Below are positions 9,779-17,457 of a stretch of DNA of 53,606 nucleotides, in pieces. A model generated the notes under the pieces. That model did no database searches and had not been told where the DNA came from. It saw only the letters and a list, made by a program, of their open reading frames with translations. The stretch is from Rhodobacteraceae bacterium UBA7436 (lineage in GTDB: Bacteria > Pseudomonadota > Alphaproteobacteria > Rhodobacterales > Rhodobacteraceae), in NCBI GenBank assembly GCA_002478745.1, contig DLQI01000163.1:5782-59387 (forward strand), given 5' to 3'. Within the stretch, counting starts at the first letter, position 1. Each line of letters starts with the position of its first letter. Made by a program: the position numbers and the translations under genes.

Positions 9779-9847
9779 ACTCGCTTGCTGTGCTTACTGT
9801 GCTGCTTTATCAACTCACTTCTATTCAGTTCCCAATGCAGGTGCACC

Positions 9848-10969
9848 ATGCGCGCAGAAATCCAAAATATCGTCACAGAGATTGAAAAGTCACTGGAGTT
9901 GCTAGGGCAACGTTTGGACGTTGAAACCTGTGCATATCGGTTAGAGGAATTCGACGCGCGCGTTGAAGATCCAAACCTGTGGGATGATCCAGATGCTGCG
10001 CAAAAGTTGATGCGCGAACGCCAGAACTTGGTCGATTCAATTGGAACTTATGAAGGTATCAAGACCGATCTAAGCGACAATATCGAATTGATCGAATTGG
10101 GCGAGATGGAAGAGGACCAAGAGGTCATTGGCGAAGCTGAAGCTGCCTTGAAGACCTTAGCCACTACAGCTGCCCAAAAAGAGCTGGAAGCCTTGCTAGA
10201 TGGCGAAGCCGATGGCAGTGATACTTTCCTTGAAATCAACTCGGGTGCTGGCGGTACGGAAAGCTGTGATTGGGCCTCAATGCTGGCGCGTATGTATGTG
10301 CGTTGGGCCGAGAAGAAGGGCTATAAGGTTGAATTGCAGGCTGAGAGCGCCGGCGAGGAGGCAGGGATCAAGTCTGCGACCTACCGCATTAGCGGGCAAA
10401 ATGCCTATGGCTGGATGAAGTCGGAATCCGGTGTGCACCGTTTGGTTCGCATTTCACCGTTCGATTCTGCTGCCAAGCGTCACACGTCTTTCACGTCAGT
10501 AGGTGTTTACCCGGTCGTGGATGATAATATCGAAATTGAAGTGAACCCGTCTGATATTCGCATTGATACTTATCGTTCCTCAGGGGCAGGTGGTCAGCAC
10601 GTTAACACGACTGACTCAGCTGTTCGGATCACGCACGCGCCAACAGGTATCGTTGTGACCTCATCTGAGAAATCACAGCACCAAAACCGTGACATTGCTA
10701 TGAAGGCATTGAAATCGCGTTTGTATCAAATGGAGATGGATCGTCGCAACGCTGCGGTGAATGAAATGCACGAGAACAAAGGCGATGCGGGGTGGGGCAA
10801 CCAGATCCGTTCGTATGTCCTTCAACCATACCAAATGGTAAAGGATTTGCGTACCAACTATGAAACTTCTGATACAAAAGGTGTGTTGGACGGCGACTTA
10901 GATGGATTGATGGGCGCGACCTTGGCTTTGAACGTGTCGGGCAAAAGCCGCGCCGAAGCACAAAACTAA
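9848..10969 (+). CDS. prfB: Peptide chain release factor 2
   Basis: RF2 releases peptides at UGA and UAA codons. The 373-residue product from the ATG at 9848 has the RF2 N-terminus (MRAEIQNIVTEIEKSLELLG), the SPF stop-codon tripeptide (VRISPFDSAAKRH) and the GGQ motif at residues 248-250 (SSGAGGQHVNTTDS). The frame is continuous: the programmed +1 frameshift with an in-frame UGA known from E. coli prfB is absent. An in-frame ATG at 9785 would add a 21-residue hydrophobic Cys-rich leader foreign to RF2. Confidence 0.96.
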   Translation: MRAEIQNIVTEIEKSLELLGQRLDVETCAYRLEEFDARVEDPNLWDDPDAAQKLMRERQNLVDSIGTYEGIKTDLSDNIELIELGEMEEDQEVIGEAEAALKTLATTAAQKELEALLDGEADGSDTFLEINSGAGGTESCDWASMLARMYVRWAEKKGYKVELQAESAGEEAGIKSATYRISGQNAYGWMKSESGVHRLVRISPFDSAAKRHTSFTSVGVYPVVDDNIEIEVNPSDIRIDTYRSSGAGGQHVNTTDSAVRITHAPTGIVVTSSEKSQHQNRDIAMKALKSRLYQMEMDRRNAAVNEMHENKGDAGWGNQIRSYVLQPYQMVKDLRTNYETSDTKGVLDGDLDGLMGATLALNVSGKSRAEAQN

Positions 10970-10978
10970 GTGCTGTAT

Positions 10979-11004
10979 GACTGATGTCTAATTAGACGTC
11001 AGTC
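10979..11004. terminator. Long palindrome between convergent prfB and rluE
   Basis: GACTGATGTCTAA (10979-10991) and TTAGACGTCAGTC (10992-11004) form a 13-base inverted repeat with one wobble pair, overlapping the stop codon of rluE. It has no T run on either side, so it may be a bidirectional transcript end or an mRNA-stabilising structure. Confidence 0.4.
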
Positions 11005-11540
11005 CATTTCCCCAAAGCAAGATCACCAAGTTTCCATTCGCCGATCTGGGCACGGATCAGCCGCAAGGTTGGGTGTCCAATGGCTGCTGTCATGCGACGC
11101 ACCTGACGGTTGCGCCCTTCAGCGATCGTGATGCTGATCCATGTATCTGGCACGGATAGGCGGAACCGGACAGGCGGATCGCGTTCCCACAGATCATCAG
11201 GCTCATCTATTTGCTGCACTTTGGCCGGAGCCGTTTTACCGTCTTTCAGTAGGACACCATTATTGAGTTTGGCCAAGCTTGCGCCGCTTGGCGTCCCCTC
11301 AACCTGAACCCAATAGGTTTTCGTCATTTTGTTCTTTGGGTCCGAAATTTTGGACTGCAGCGCACCATTGTCGGTCAAGACCATCAAGCCTTCGCTGTCA
11401 CGGTCCAAACGACCTGCTGGATAGACCCGTGGCACGTTGATGTATTTCGACAATGTTGGGCGAGGGGAACCATCGCTGCCTTTGTCGGTAAACTGCGACA
11501 GGACGCCAAAAGGCTTATTAAATAGGATAACGCGTGCCAT
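10992..11540 (-). CDS. rluE: 23S rRNA pseudouridine synthase, RluE/RsuA family
   Basis: A 182-residue RsuA-family pseudouridine synthase without an S4 domain. It starts directly with the catalytic domain (ILFNKPFGVLSQFTD) and has the catalytic Asp in GRLDRDSEGLMVLT and the downstream EGRNRQVRRMTAAIGHPTLRL block. Size and lack of S4 domain match RluE (U2457 of 23S rRNA in E. coli); the exact target here is inferred. The start codon lies one base beyond the stop of the penicillin-acylase gene, suggesting coupled translation. Confidence 0.88.
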   Translation of the reverse strand: MARVILFNKPFGVLSQFTDKGSDGSPRPTLSKYINVPRVYPAGRLDRDSEGLMVLTDNGALQSKISDPKNKMTKTYWVQVEGTPSGASLAKLNNGVLLKDGKTAPAKVQQIDEPDDLWERDPPVRFRLSVPDTWISITIAEGRNRQVRRMTAAIGHPTLRLIRAQIGEWKLGDLALGKWTDV

Positions 11541-11541
11541 A

Positions 11542-14007
11542 TCAGTTCACCGGATTTAAGGTGGTGATCCCAACAGGAGCCCCACGTGCAAGGTCTGTAT
11601 CAAGAGACATTAGGATGTATTCACCGCGCCGCCAAAGCTGCGCAAGGTCGTCATAGTGTCGCGATAGAAAATGGCCTGACTGGCCCGTAGAGGTCACAAA
11701 TACCGAGCTGTCTGGGTCCGCGAAATCATAGACACCGCGATAACCCGCACCATGAACGTTCTGGAACGGATTTGGGCCAGTTCCAGATGTGAGGCCACGA
11801 TTTAGGGTGTTATCGCCGCCCGAAGTCGATTGGCGGATGTTTACGAAATAGCGAAGCAAAGGCACGTCGCCCAGTGTTTCATGGTCTTGGGTTGCTTGAT
11901 GCGCATCGCCCCAACGTAGGCTTTCAAAGGCTGTACCCCAGTTTTCTGAAATTTCGAGTAGGGCGTCATCGAGCGCGAGGCGTGCCATGTCTGCACAGGT
12001 CTCGACTGGGGCGCTTTGTAGGATATCGCACCATTCAGAGGCACCATTGATATCGCGGAACACCCGTTCGATGAACAGTGGTTCAACGTGGGTGATTTCA
12101 GCAGCCATTGGGCCAAGTTCGTCTTTGATCAACCGCGATTGCAGCGCGCGGACCCAAGTTGTGTAAATCAAGGGTTCTGGAAGGTGCTCGTTCATTTCGC
12201 CGTTCCAATTGGCAAGCAACGTCAGGGCACGTTGGCGTTCGCGTTGGACTGTGCCCTCTGGAGCTGCTTCGCCTGTGAACCAGAGCTCTGCACCCATTAA
12301 CGGCAACAATGCGCGAGCGGTGAAGCTGACGGTGTCCAGCTGTGCCTCAACAAAGCTGTCACGCGTGTGCACTTGGCGAACTTGCATAAGGCGCTGCCAA
12401 CGCTGAACCCGCTGGGTGTCACCCCATGTGAAAGAGATGTGGTTAGGGAAGGGGCGTTCGACGGTTTTGTTGTTGGTGTTACCAAGCAGACCACCCATGG
12501 GTTCGATAAACTCTGGGTTCGACGCATAGGGCATTATGCCATCCCAGTGATTGCTCACAGAACTTCCAAGGCTTGGTAGCCGGCCCTCACTTTGGTGGTC
12601 GGTCTTACGGTTTGGTACGGAGCCGATCGTTTTCATGGCGATCTTGGTTTGGTCCACAACGGTCAGGTTTTGTGCGGGTGCCATATGCAGTGATCCTGCC
12701 AAAACGGCATCTTCGACCGTGGTCGATTGCATTAGGCGAATGCTGGCGCTGAGCGTGGTGTCGCTGGGGCTAAGGGCTGTTGATGACAACGCGGCAACAT
12801 GCCCTGGAGGGGTCACAGCGCGCAGGTTTTGAAAGCTGCCAGGCAGGATAGGTCCATTGTCAGACCACCGCAGCGTGACGGTTACGGGGGCTTCGTCTTT
12901 GATCTTAATAATGGTGGGACGAGATTGGAACTTCTTGAACCCAGTTGGAGTGAGGTATTCCTCAGAGTTCTCAGGATTTAGTTGCTCAATAACAACGTCT
13001 TGATCATCGACATACGCTGTTGTGACGCCCCAACCCAATTTTGCACTTCGGCCTGACCAGATTGATGGGATACCCGGTACTGTGGCACCGATGACACCTC
13101 CAAGCTGTAACTCTAGACGGGCAAGGTACCAGATTGATGGCGCAGTGAAGGTCATGTGAGGATCGTTGGCGAGCAACGTGCCGCCTGTTGCAGAGCGACT
13201 TGCGGCTGCTGCCCATGCGTTCGAGGCTCCACTGAACCCACGCGCTTTGAAGGGCGACAACGGATGGTTTAGAGTGGTGTTCGTTGCCATATATTGTGGC
13301 GCACCTGGGACCAGGCTGGCATATTCTGGCAGGCTTGCAACGCCAACGCCGGGTGAATCCGGAAGTATATCATTTAGGCGGTCGCTGTCTGGGAGTGCGA
13401 GTGACATACGTGCACGTAAAACTTCGTCAGCCAAATGGCTGGATGATTGCAGAGCCATCAACTTGAGGATCGCAAGTGAGTCTGCGGGGCGCCACGGCGC
13501 GAATGGCGTATTGAACACGAACAGTTCAGGTGCTCCGCGCCCTGATGAACCGCGATTGACTTGTTGAAACTGGGCATTTACGCCCTCAGAGTATGCTTCT
13601 AACGCAGCAATGGTTTGTGCGTCTTGTGCATCAACTGATGAAAGGGCCAGTCGATAGATATCGAACCGGCGCATATAGGTGTCGGTTTCTATTGTAGAGC
13701 GACCAAACAGTTCGGACAGCCGTCCCTGCGCGGTGCGGCGCAGCACAATCATCTGCCAAAGACGATCCTGTGCGTGGGCAAAGCCAAGGCCAAAATAGGC
13801 GTCATGGTCTGTTTTAGCTAAAATATGCGGCACATTTGCGTGATCACGGACGATTTCGATGGGGGCGTTTGGTCCTGCCAATTCTAGCGTGGCATCGTAA
13901 TCGGGCAGGGACCGAGATGCTAAATAATATGCTAAGAAAGCACCGAATACGATCAACCCAATCAAAGCTGCTGCAAACCGTACCAACCATTGAAACACAA
14001 GTATCAT
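11542..14007 (-). CDS. Penicillin acylase family protein (Ntn hydrolase)
   Basis: An 821-residue protein with an N-terminal membrane segment or signal anchor (FAAALIGLIVFGAFLAYYLA) and the S45 penicillin-amidase layout: alpha part, autoproteolysis site, beta part. The nucleophile is predicted to be the Ser of SGASNAWAAAAS (about residue 262), which becomes the N-terminus of the beta chain; LLANDPHM follows, as usual. Such enzymes hydrolyse amides such as beta-lactam side chains or acyl-homoserine lactones. Roseobacters use acyl-homoserine lactones, so quorum quenching is possible, but nothing in the sequence settles the substrate. It precedes rluE in the same transcript. Confidence 0.88.
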   Translation of the reverse strand: MILVFQWLVRFAAALIGLIVFGAFLAYYLASRSLPDYDATLELAGPNAPIEIVRDHANVPHILAKTDHDAYFGLGFAHAQDRLWQMIVLRRTAQGRLSELFGRSTIETDTYMRRFDIYRLALSSVDAQDAQTIAALEAYSEGVNAQFQQVNRGSSGRGAPELFVFNTPFAPWRPADSLAILKLMALQSSSHLADEVLRARMSLALPDSDRLNDILPDSPGVGVASLPEYASLVPGAPQYMATNTTLNHPLSPFKARGFSGASNAWAAAASRSATGGTLLANDPHMTFTAPSIWYLARLELQLGGVIGATVPGIPSIWSGRSAKLGWGVTTAYVDDQDVVIEQLNPENSEEYLTPTGFKKFQSRPTIIKIKDEAPVTVTLRWSDNGPILPGSFQNLRAVTPPGHVAALSSTALSPSDTTLSASIRLMQSTTVEDAVLAGSLHMAPAQNLTVVDQTKIAMKTIGSVPNRKTDHQSEGRLPSLGSSVSNHWDGIMPYASNPEFIEPMGGLLGNTNNKTVERPFPNHISFTWGDTQRVQRWQRLMQVRQVHTRDSFVEAQLDTVSFTARALLPLMGAELWFTGEAAPEGTVQRERQRALTLLANWNGEMNEHLPEPLIYTTWVRALQSRLIKDELGPMAAEITHVEPLFIERVFRDINGASEWCDILQSAPVETCADMARLALDDALLEISENWGTAFESLRWGDAHQATQDHETLGDVPLLRYFVNIRQSTSGGDNTLNRGLTSGTGPNPFQNVHGAGYRGVYDFADPDSSVFVTSTGQSGHFLSRHYDDLAQLWRRGEYILMSLDTDLARGAPVGITTLNPVN

Positions 14008-14091
14008 TGCGCCCCTCGCGTGTTGACCCCTTTGGTATGACTGTTAGGTATGGATCAAGTTGAAAGCAACACCACATCATGAGGAAACAAC

Positions 14092-14952
14092 ATGACTAAG
14101 CTAGCATTTTTAGGTTTGGGCGTCATGGGCGCGCCAATGGCAGGGCATTTACAGGGCGCGGGCCATGATGTGACTGTCTTTAATCGAACGGAATCCAAAG
14201 CAAAGGCATGGGCGCAAAAGTACAACGGCGCAGCGGCCACGACGCCGCGTGAAGCAGCATTGGGTGCTGATTTTGTTATGGCTTGTGTGGGCAATGACGA
14301 TGATCTGCGCTCGGTTTGTTTGGGGGCAGATGGTGCATTCGCGGGGATGGCCAAAGGGTCTGTGTTCGTGGATCATACGACGGTTTCAGCAAAAGTGACC
14401 GCTGAGCTGTATGCTGCCGCTGCTGAGGTGGGAATATCTTTTGTCGACGCCCCAATTTCAGGCGGTCAAGCAGGGGCTGAGAATGCCGTGCTATCTATTA
14501 TGTGCGGCGCTGACGAAGATGCATTTGATAGCGCACTTCCTATCATGGAGGTCTATTCCAAGATTTGCCGTCGCATTGGTGCATCTGGGGCAGGCCAAAT
14601 GACGAAGATGTGCAATCAGATTGCGATTTCTGGGTTGGTTCAGGGGCTTTCTGAGGCGCTGCACTTTGCGCAAAAAGCGGGGCTGGATGGTCGCGCTGTT
14701 GTTGAGGTGATCAGCCAAGGTGCAGCTGGCAGCTGGCAAATGGCCAATCGCAACGAGACGATGCTGGATGACCACTTTGATCACGGATTTGCAGTGGATT
14801 GGATGCGCAAGGATTTGGGCATTTGTCTAAGCACAGCGGATGAAATTGGTGCGTCTTTGCCGATTACGGCATTGGTTGATCAATTCTATAAAGATGTTCA
14901 GAAAATGGGTGGTGGTCGCTGGGATACCTCAAGTCTGATCAAACGTCTCTAA
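14092..14952 (+). CDS. NAD(P)-dependent beta-hydroxyacid dehydrogenase (HIBADH/GLYR family)
   Basis: A 286-residue enzyme of the 3-hydroxyisobutyrate dehydrogenase family. It has an N-terminal Rossmann motif (FLGLGVMGAPMAGHL), the substrate-binding signature DAPISGGQAGAENA and the catalytic Lys in GAGQMTKMCNQI, followed by the all-helical C-terminal domain. Candidate substrates include tartronate semialdehyde, 3-hydroxyisobutyrate and succinic semialdehyde. No neighbouring pathway gene narrows the choice. It stands alone between two minus-strand units. Confidence 0.9.
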   Translation: MTKLAFLGLGVMGAPMAGHLQGAGHDVTVFNRTESKAKAWAQKYNGAAATTPREAALGADFVMACVGNDDDLRSVCLGADGAFAGMAKGSVFVDHTTVSAKVTAELYAAAAEVGISFVDAPISGGQAGAENAVLSIMCGADEDAFDSALPIMEVYSKICRRIGASGAGQMTKMCNQIAISGLVQGLSEALHFAQKAGLDGRAVVEVISQGAAGSWQMANRNETMLDDHFDHGFAVDWMRKDLGICLSTADEIGASLPITALVDQFYKDVQKMGGGRWDTSSLIKRL

Positions 14953-14985
14953 GTATCGATTGCTAAATGATGAATAATCGAAACG

Positions 14986-15026
14986 AAAAAAAAGGGGCCG
15001 CCAACTGTCAAAAGTTTGCGTCCCCT
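14986..15026 (-). terminator. Rho-independent terminator of the SYLF lipoprotein gene
   Basis: Bases 14993-15006 pair with 15013-15026 (14 positions, two mismatches, six-base loop). On the minus strand the stem is followed by eight U (A run 14986-14993), so it ends the leftward transcript of the gene at 15051. Confidence 0.75.
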
Positions 15027-15050
15027 ATTTGTGAATTCTTATTTTTATGC

Positions 15051-15617
15051 CTACGGAATGATCCGCGAATATTTTGTTCCCTCTAGGGTCGCGCCGAGAC
15101 GCAAACCTGCACGTCCAAAAACAGCGGCTAGGACAGGGGATAAAACTGTTGTCGTGTCGGCTGCCAAGCTGTCGCCTGTTGAGTTTACAACATATTCCAG
15201 ATCAGCACCTGCAGCCCAGCCACGTGAACGACGGAAATCATTAAGTGCTTGATCGGTCATGAAAAACAGGACGTGCGCATATTGTTGTGCGCCAATTTGG
15301 AACCCGCCAGACGCCTTGGTCACTGAATAATAGTCAACGTTGGTATTGCCCACCAATAGCGCGCCACGCCCATAAGCGCCGCCAAAGCCGAAACCAGCTT
15401 CGGTTACTAGTGGCATAACTAACATACCGTTGGATTTGTTCGCCAAATCAATAGTGTTGGGATAACTGCGGTACATTTCAGTCAATGTTGCTTGAACCCG
15501 TGCATCAATGGTCGCGGCACCGCGCCCACCAACACCATTGCCACAAGCTGCTACAGCTGTGGTTGTTGCCAAAGCGCCAAGCGCGAATGCGCGGCGCGAG
15601 AAATTTGTATTGGTCAT
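15051..15617 (-). CDS. SYLF/YSC84-domain lipoprotein
   Basis: A 188-residue protein. The start at 15617 has AGGCGG 5 bases upstream. The N-terminus (MTNTNFSRRAFALGALATTT) has a twin-arginine-like SRRAFAL motif followed by a lipobox-like VAAC, so it is probably exported and lipidated. The rest is a SYLF domain (SNGMLVMPLVTEAGFGFGG, YYSVTKASGGFQIGAQQYAH), a fold known for lipid binding in eukaryotes. Its bacterial role is not established. A good terminator follows it. Confidence 0.85.
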   Translation of the reverse strand: MTNTNFSRRAFALGALATTTAVAACGNGVGGRGAATIDARVQATLTEMYRSYPNTIDLANKSNGMLVMPLVTEAGFGFGGAYGRGALLVGNTNVDYYSVTKASGGFQIGAQQYAHVLFFMTDQALNDFRRSRGWAAGADLEYVVNSTGDSLAADTTTVLSPVLAAVFGRAGLRLGATLEGTKYSRIIP

Positions 15618-15724
15618 GTTAACCGCCTGTAATTTTTGATACTGCTCGCCGGATTTTCCGGTCTTGATGGCAGACATACGCCTATTGTGGTGCTTTGTCA
15701 CGTCACAAGGACGTTTTGGGCAAC

Positions 15725-16729
15725 TTACCGCTTTGCGGCCAAAAGCCGTGCGGCTGCAGGTGCAAAATAGGTCAGGATTCCGTTGCAGCCTGCGCGTTTG
15801 AAAGCCATCAAGCTTTCCATCATCACGCGCTCTTCATCAATCCAGCCATTTTGGGCCGCTGCTTTGATCATGCTGTACTCGCCGCTCACCTGATAGGCAT
15901 AGGTGGGTGCACCAAATGTTTCTTTGACACGGTGACATATATCTAAGTAAGGCAAACCGGGTTTCACCATGACCATATCCGCCCCTTCTGATAGATCACG
16001 CTCAATGAGGCGCAGTGCCTCACCTGAATTGGCGGGATCCATTTGATAGGTTTTTTTGTCCCCAACCAATGCACCAGATGCACCAACGGCGTCGCGGAAA
16101 GGGCCATAGAATGCTGACGCGTATTTGGCAGAGTAGCTGAGGATCATCACGTTTTGATGCCCTGCATCTTCAAGTGCAGAACGCATTGCGGCAATGCGTC
16201 CGTCCATCATATCAGAAGGACCAATGATATCGGCACCTGCTTCGGCTTGGGCGAGTGTCATCTTAACAAGCGCTTCAACTGTGCGATCGTTGACGATCTC
16301 GCCATTCTCTACAAATCCATCATGTCCATTGATGTTGTATGTGTCCAGGGCCACGTCAGTCATGATTGCAATTTCAGGAACTGCAGCCTTGATCGCGCGA
16401 ATTGCGCGGTTGGCGTGGTTTTCAGGGTCCCAAGCGCCTGCGCAATCTTCTGTGCGTTCCTCAATCCCTGTGTAGGGGAAAATACAGATGGCTGGGATGC
16501 CAAGATCGGCTGCTTCGCGTGAGGCTTCAACAACTTTATCAACAGAACGGCGGAAAACGCCGGGCATTGAGGGGATCGGTTCTTCGATACCTTCACCGCT
16601 GCGCACAAAAACGGGCCAAATAAAGTCATCAACGCTAAGGTCATTCTGACGTGTCAGGGCACGAATTGCCGATGATTGGCGGGTGCGACGCAAGCGGGTC
16701 GCAGGGAATTGGCTGATTGTTGGGCGCAT
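15725..16729 (-). CDS. hemB: Delta-aminolevulinic acid dehydratase (porphobilinogen synthase)
   Basis: HemB condenses two 5-aminolevulinates to porphobilinogen for haem, cobalamin and, where present, bacteriochlorophyll. The 334-residue sequence is full length, with Schiff-base lysines in VMVKPGLPYLDI and LSYSAKYASAFYGPF. The metal loop reads DVALDTYNINGHDG: aspartates and alanine replace the three cysteines of zinc enzymes, so this is a Mg2+/K+-dependent type. It is transcribed alone, with a 133-base gap to the divergent membrane-protein gene. Confidence 0.96.
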   Translation of the reverse strand: MRPTISQFPATRLRRTRQSSAIRALTRQNDLSVDDFIWPVFVRSGEGIEEPIPSMPGVFRRSVDKVVEASREAADLGIPAICIFPYTGIEERTEDCAGAWDPENHANRAIRAIKAAVPEIAIMTDVALDTYNINGHDGFVENGEIVNDRTVEALVKMTLAQAEAGADIIGPSDMMDGRIAAMRSALEDAGHQNVMILSYSAKYASAFYGPFRDAVGASGALVGDKKTYQMDPANSGEALRLIERDLSEGADMVMVKPGLPYLDICHRVKETFGAPTYAYQVSGEYSMIKAAAQNGWIDEERVMMESLMAFKRAGCNGILTYFAPAAARLLAAKR

Positions 16730-16862
16730 TGTGGGTCACCTTTTCGATACATTGCTTTGCTGACACGGTTTTTTGCACCCTGCAAGGGTAGGAATTGTCG
16801 CAAAGCACGGGTAGAACACGGTTGATACCCTAATGATGGGGCAGAAACAAAAGGCTGCAGCG

Positions 16863-17390
16863 TTGAACCTTACGCAAACTCTGTTTGAAATCATCGATAT
16901 GCGCTCTTTCTCGAACCTTTGGTTCTGGATCGGATTGGCTATCGTGTGGTCCTCTGCCAGTCACTGGGTTTTGGGCGTTCCAAACGATATAATCCAAAGG
17001 GCGCGACGCTACGGAGCTGAGGCGGAATCAGATCTAGAAGATCTGGTGCGGATCAATTGTAACCGATTGATTTACGTCAGCAATATCTCAGGGCTTTGGC
17101 TGTTGGGTTTTGTTTGTTTCATTCTTACCGGCCTTGGAATTATGGGTTTCTATTATTGGGTAGAGTTTGCCCAAGCCGTCTTTTTGTTGGCATTTCCTAT
17201 GACATTGGTTGGTATGTTGAATGTCTCAACAGCGCGGCTTTACCAGATGGAACAAAGCACGGGTGACGCGCTTTATAAGCTTTTGAACCGTCATCGGATG
17301 TTCACCCAATTCATTGGGATGATTGCAATCTTCGTGACAGCGCTGTGGGGCATGTTCTGGAATATGCGGGATTTAATTTTGCTGCAATAA
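16863..17390 (+). CDS. Small multi-pass membrane protein (Rhodobacteraceae family labelled 'component of SufBCD complex')
   Basis: The product has about 175 residues from a TTG at 16863, which has AAGG 8 bases upstream and gives the likely N-terminus xNLTQTLFEIIDMRSFSNLW; an ATG at 16833 would add ten polar residues. Four hydrophobic segments are visible (LWFWIGLAIVWSSASHWVL, GLWLLGFVCFILTGLGIM, VFLLAFPMTLVGML, FIGMIAIFVTALWGMFW). From memory, close relatives in Rhodobacteraceae carry the database label 'component of SufBCD complex', but no Suf gene lies here and nothing in the sequence suggests Fe-S assembly, so the function should be treated as unknown. Confidence 0.7.
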   Translation: MNLTQTLFEIIDMRSFSNLWFWIGLAIVWSSASHWVLGVPNDIIQRARRYGAEAESDLEDLVRINCNRLIYVSNISGLWLLGFVCFILTGLGIMGFYYWVEFAQAVFLLAFPMTLVGMLNVSTARLYQMEQSTGDALYKLLNRHRMFTQFIGMIAIFVTALWGMFWNMRDLILLQ

Positions 17391-17457
17391 CCACCGTCAT
17401 TGACAGCGGGGCTGTTCGACATAGGTCCCTACACGAAGATAGATTCAAGGCCGCGCA

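Noticed and set aside
9785..9950. Search for the programmed +1 frameshift of RF2
   Set aside because: The RF2 frame is continuous from 9848 with no in-frame UGA near codon 25.
17400..17420. TTGACA before mfd as a promoter
   Set aside because: No acceptable -10 box at 16-18 bases.
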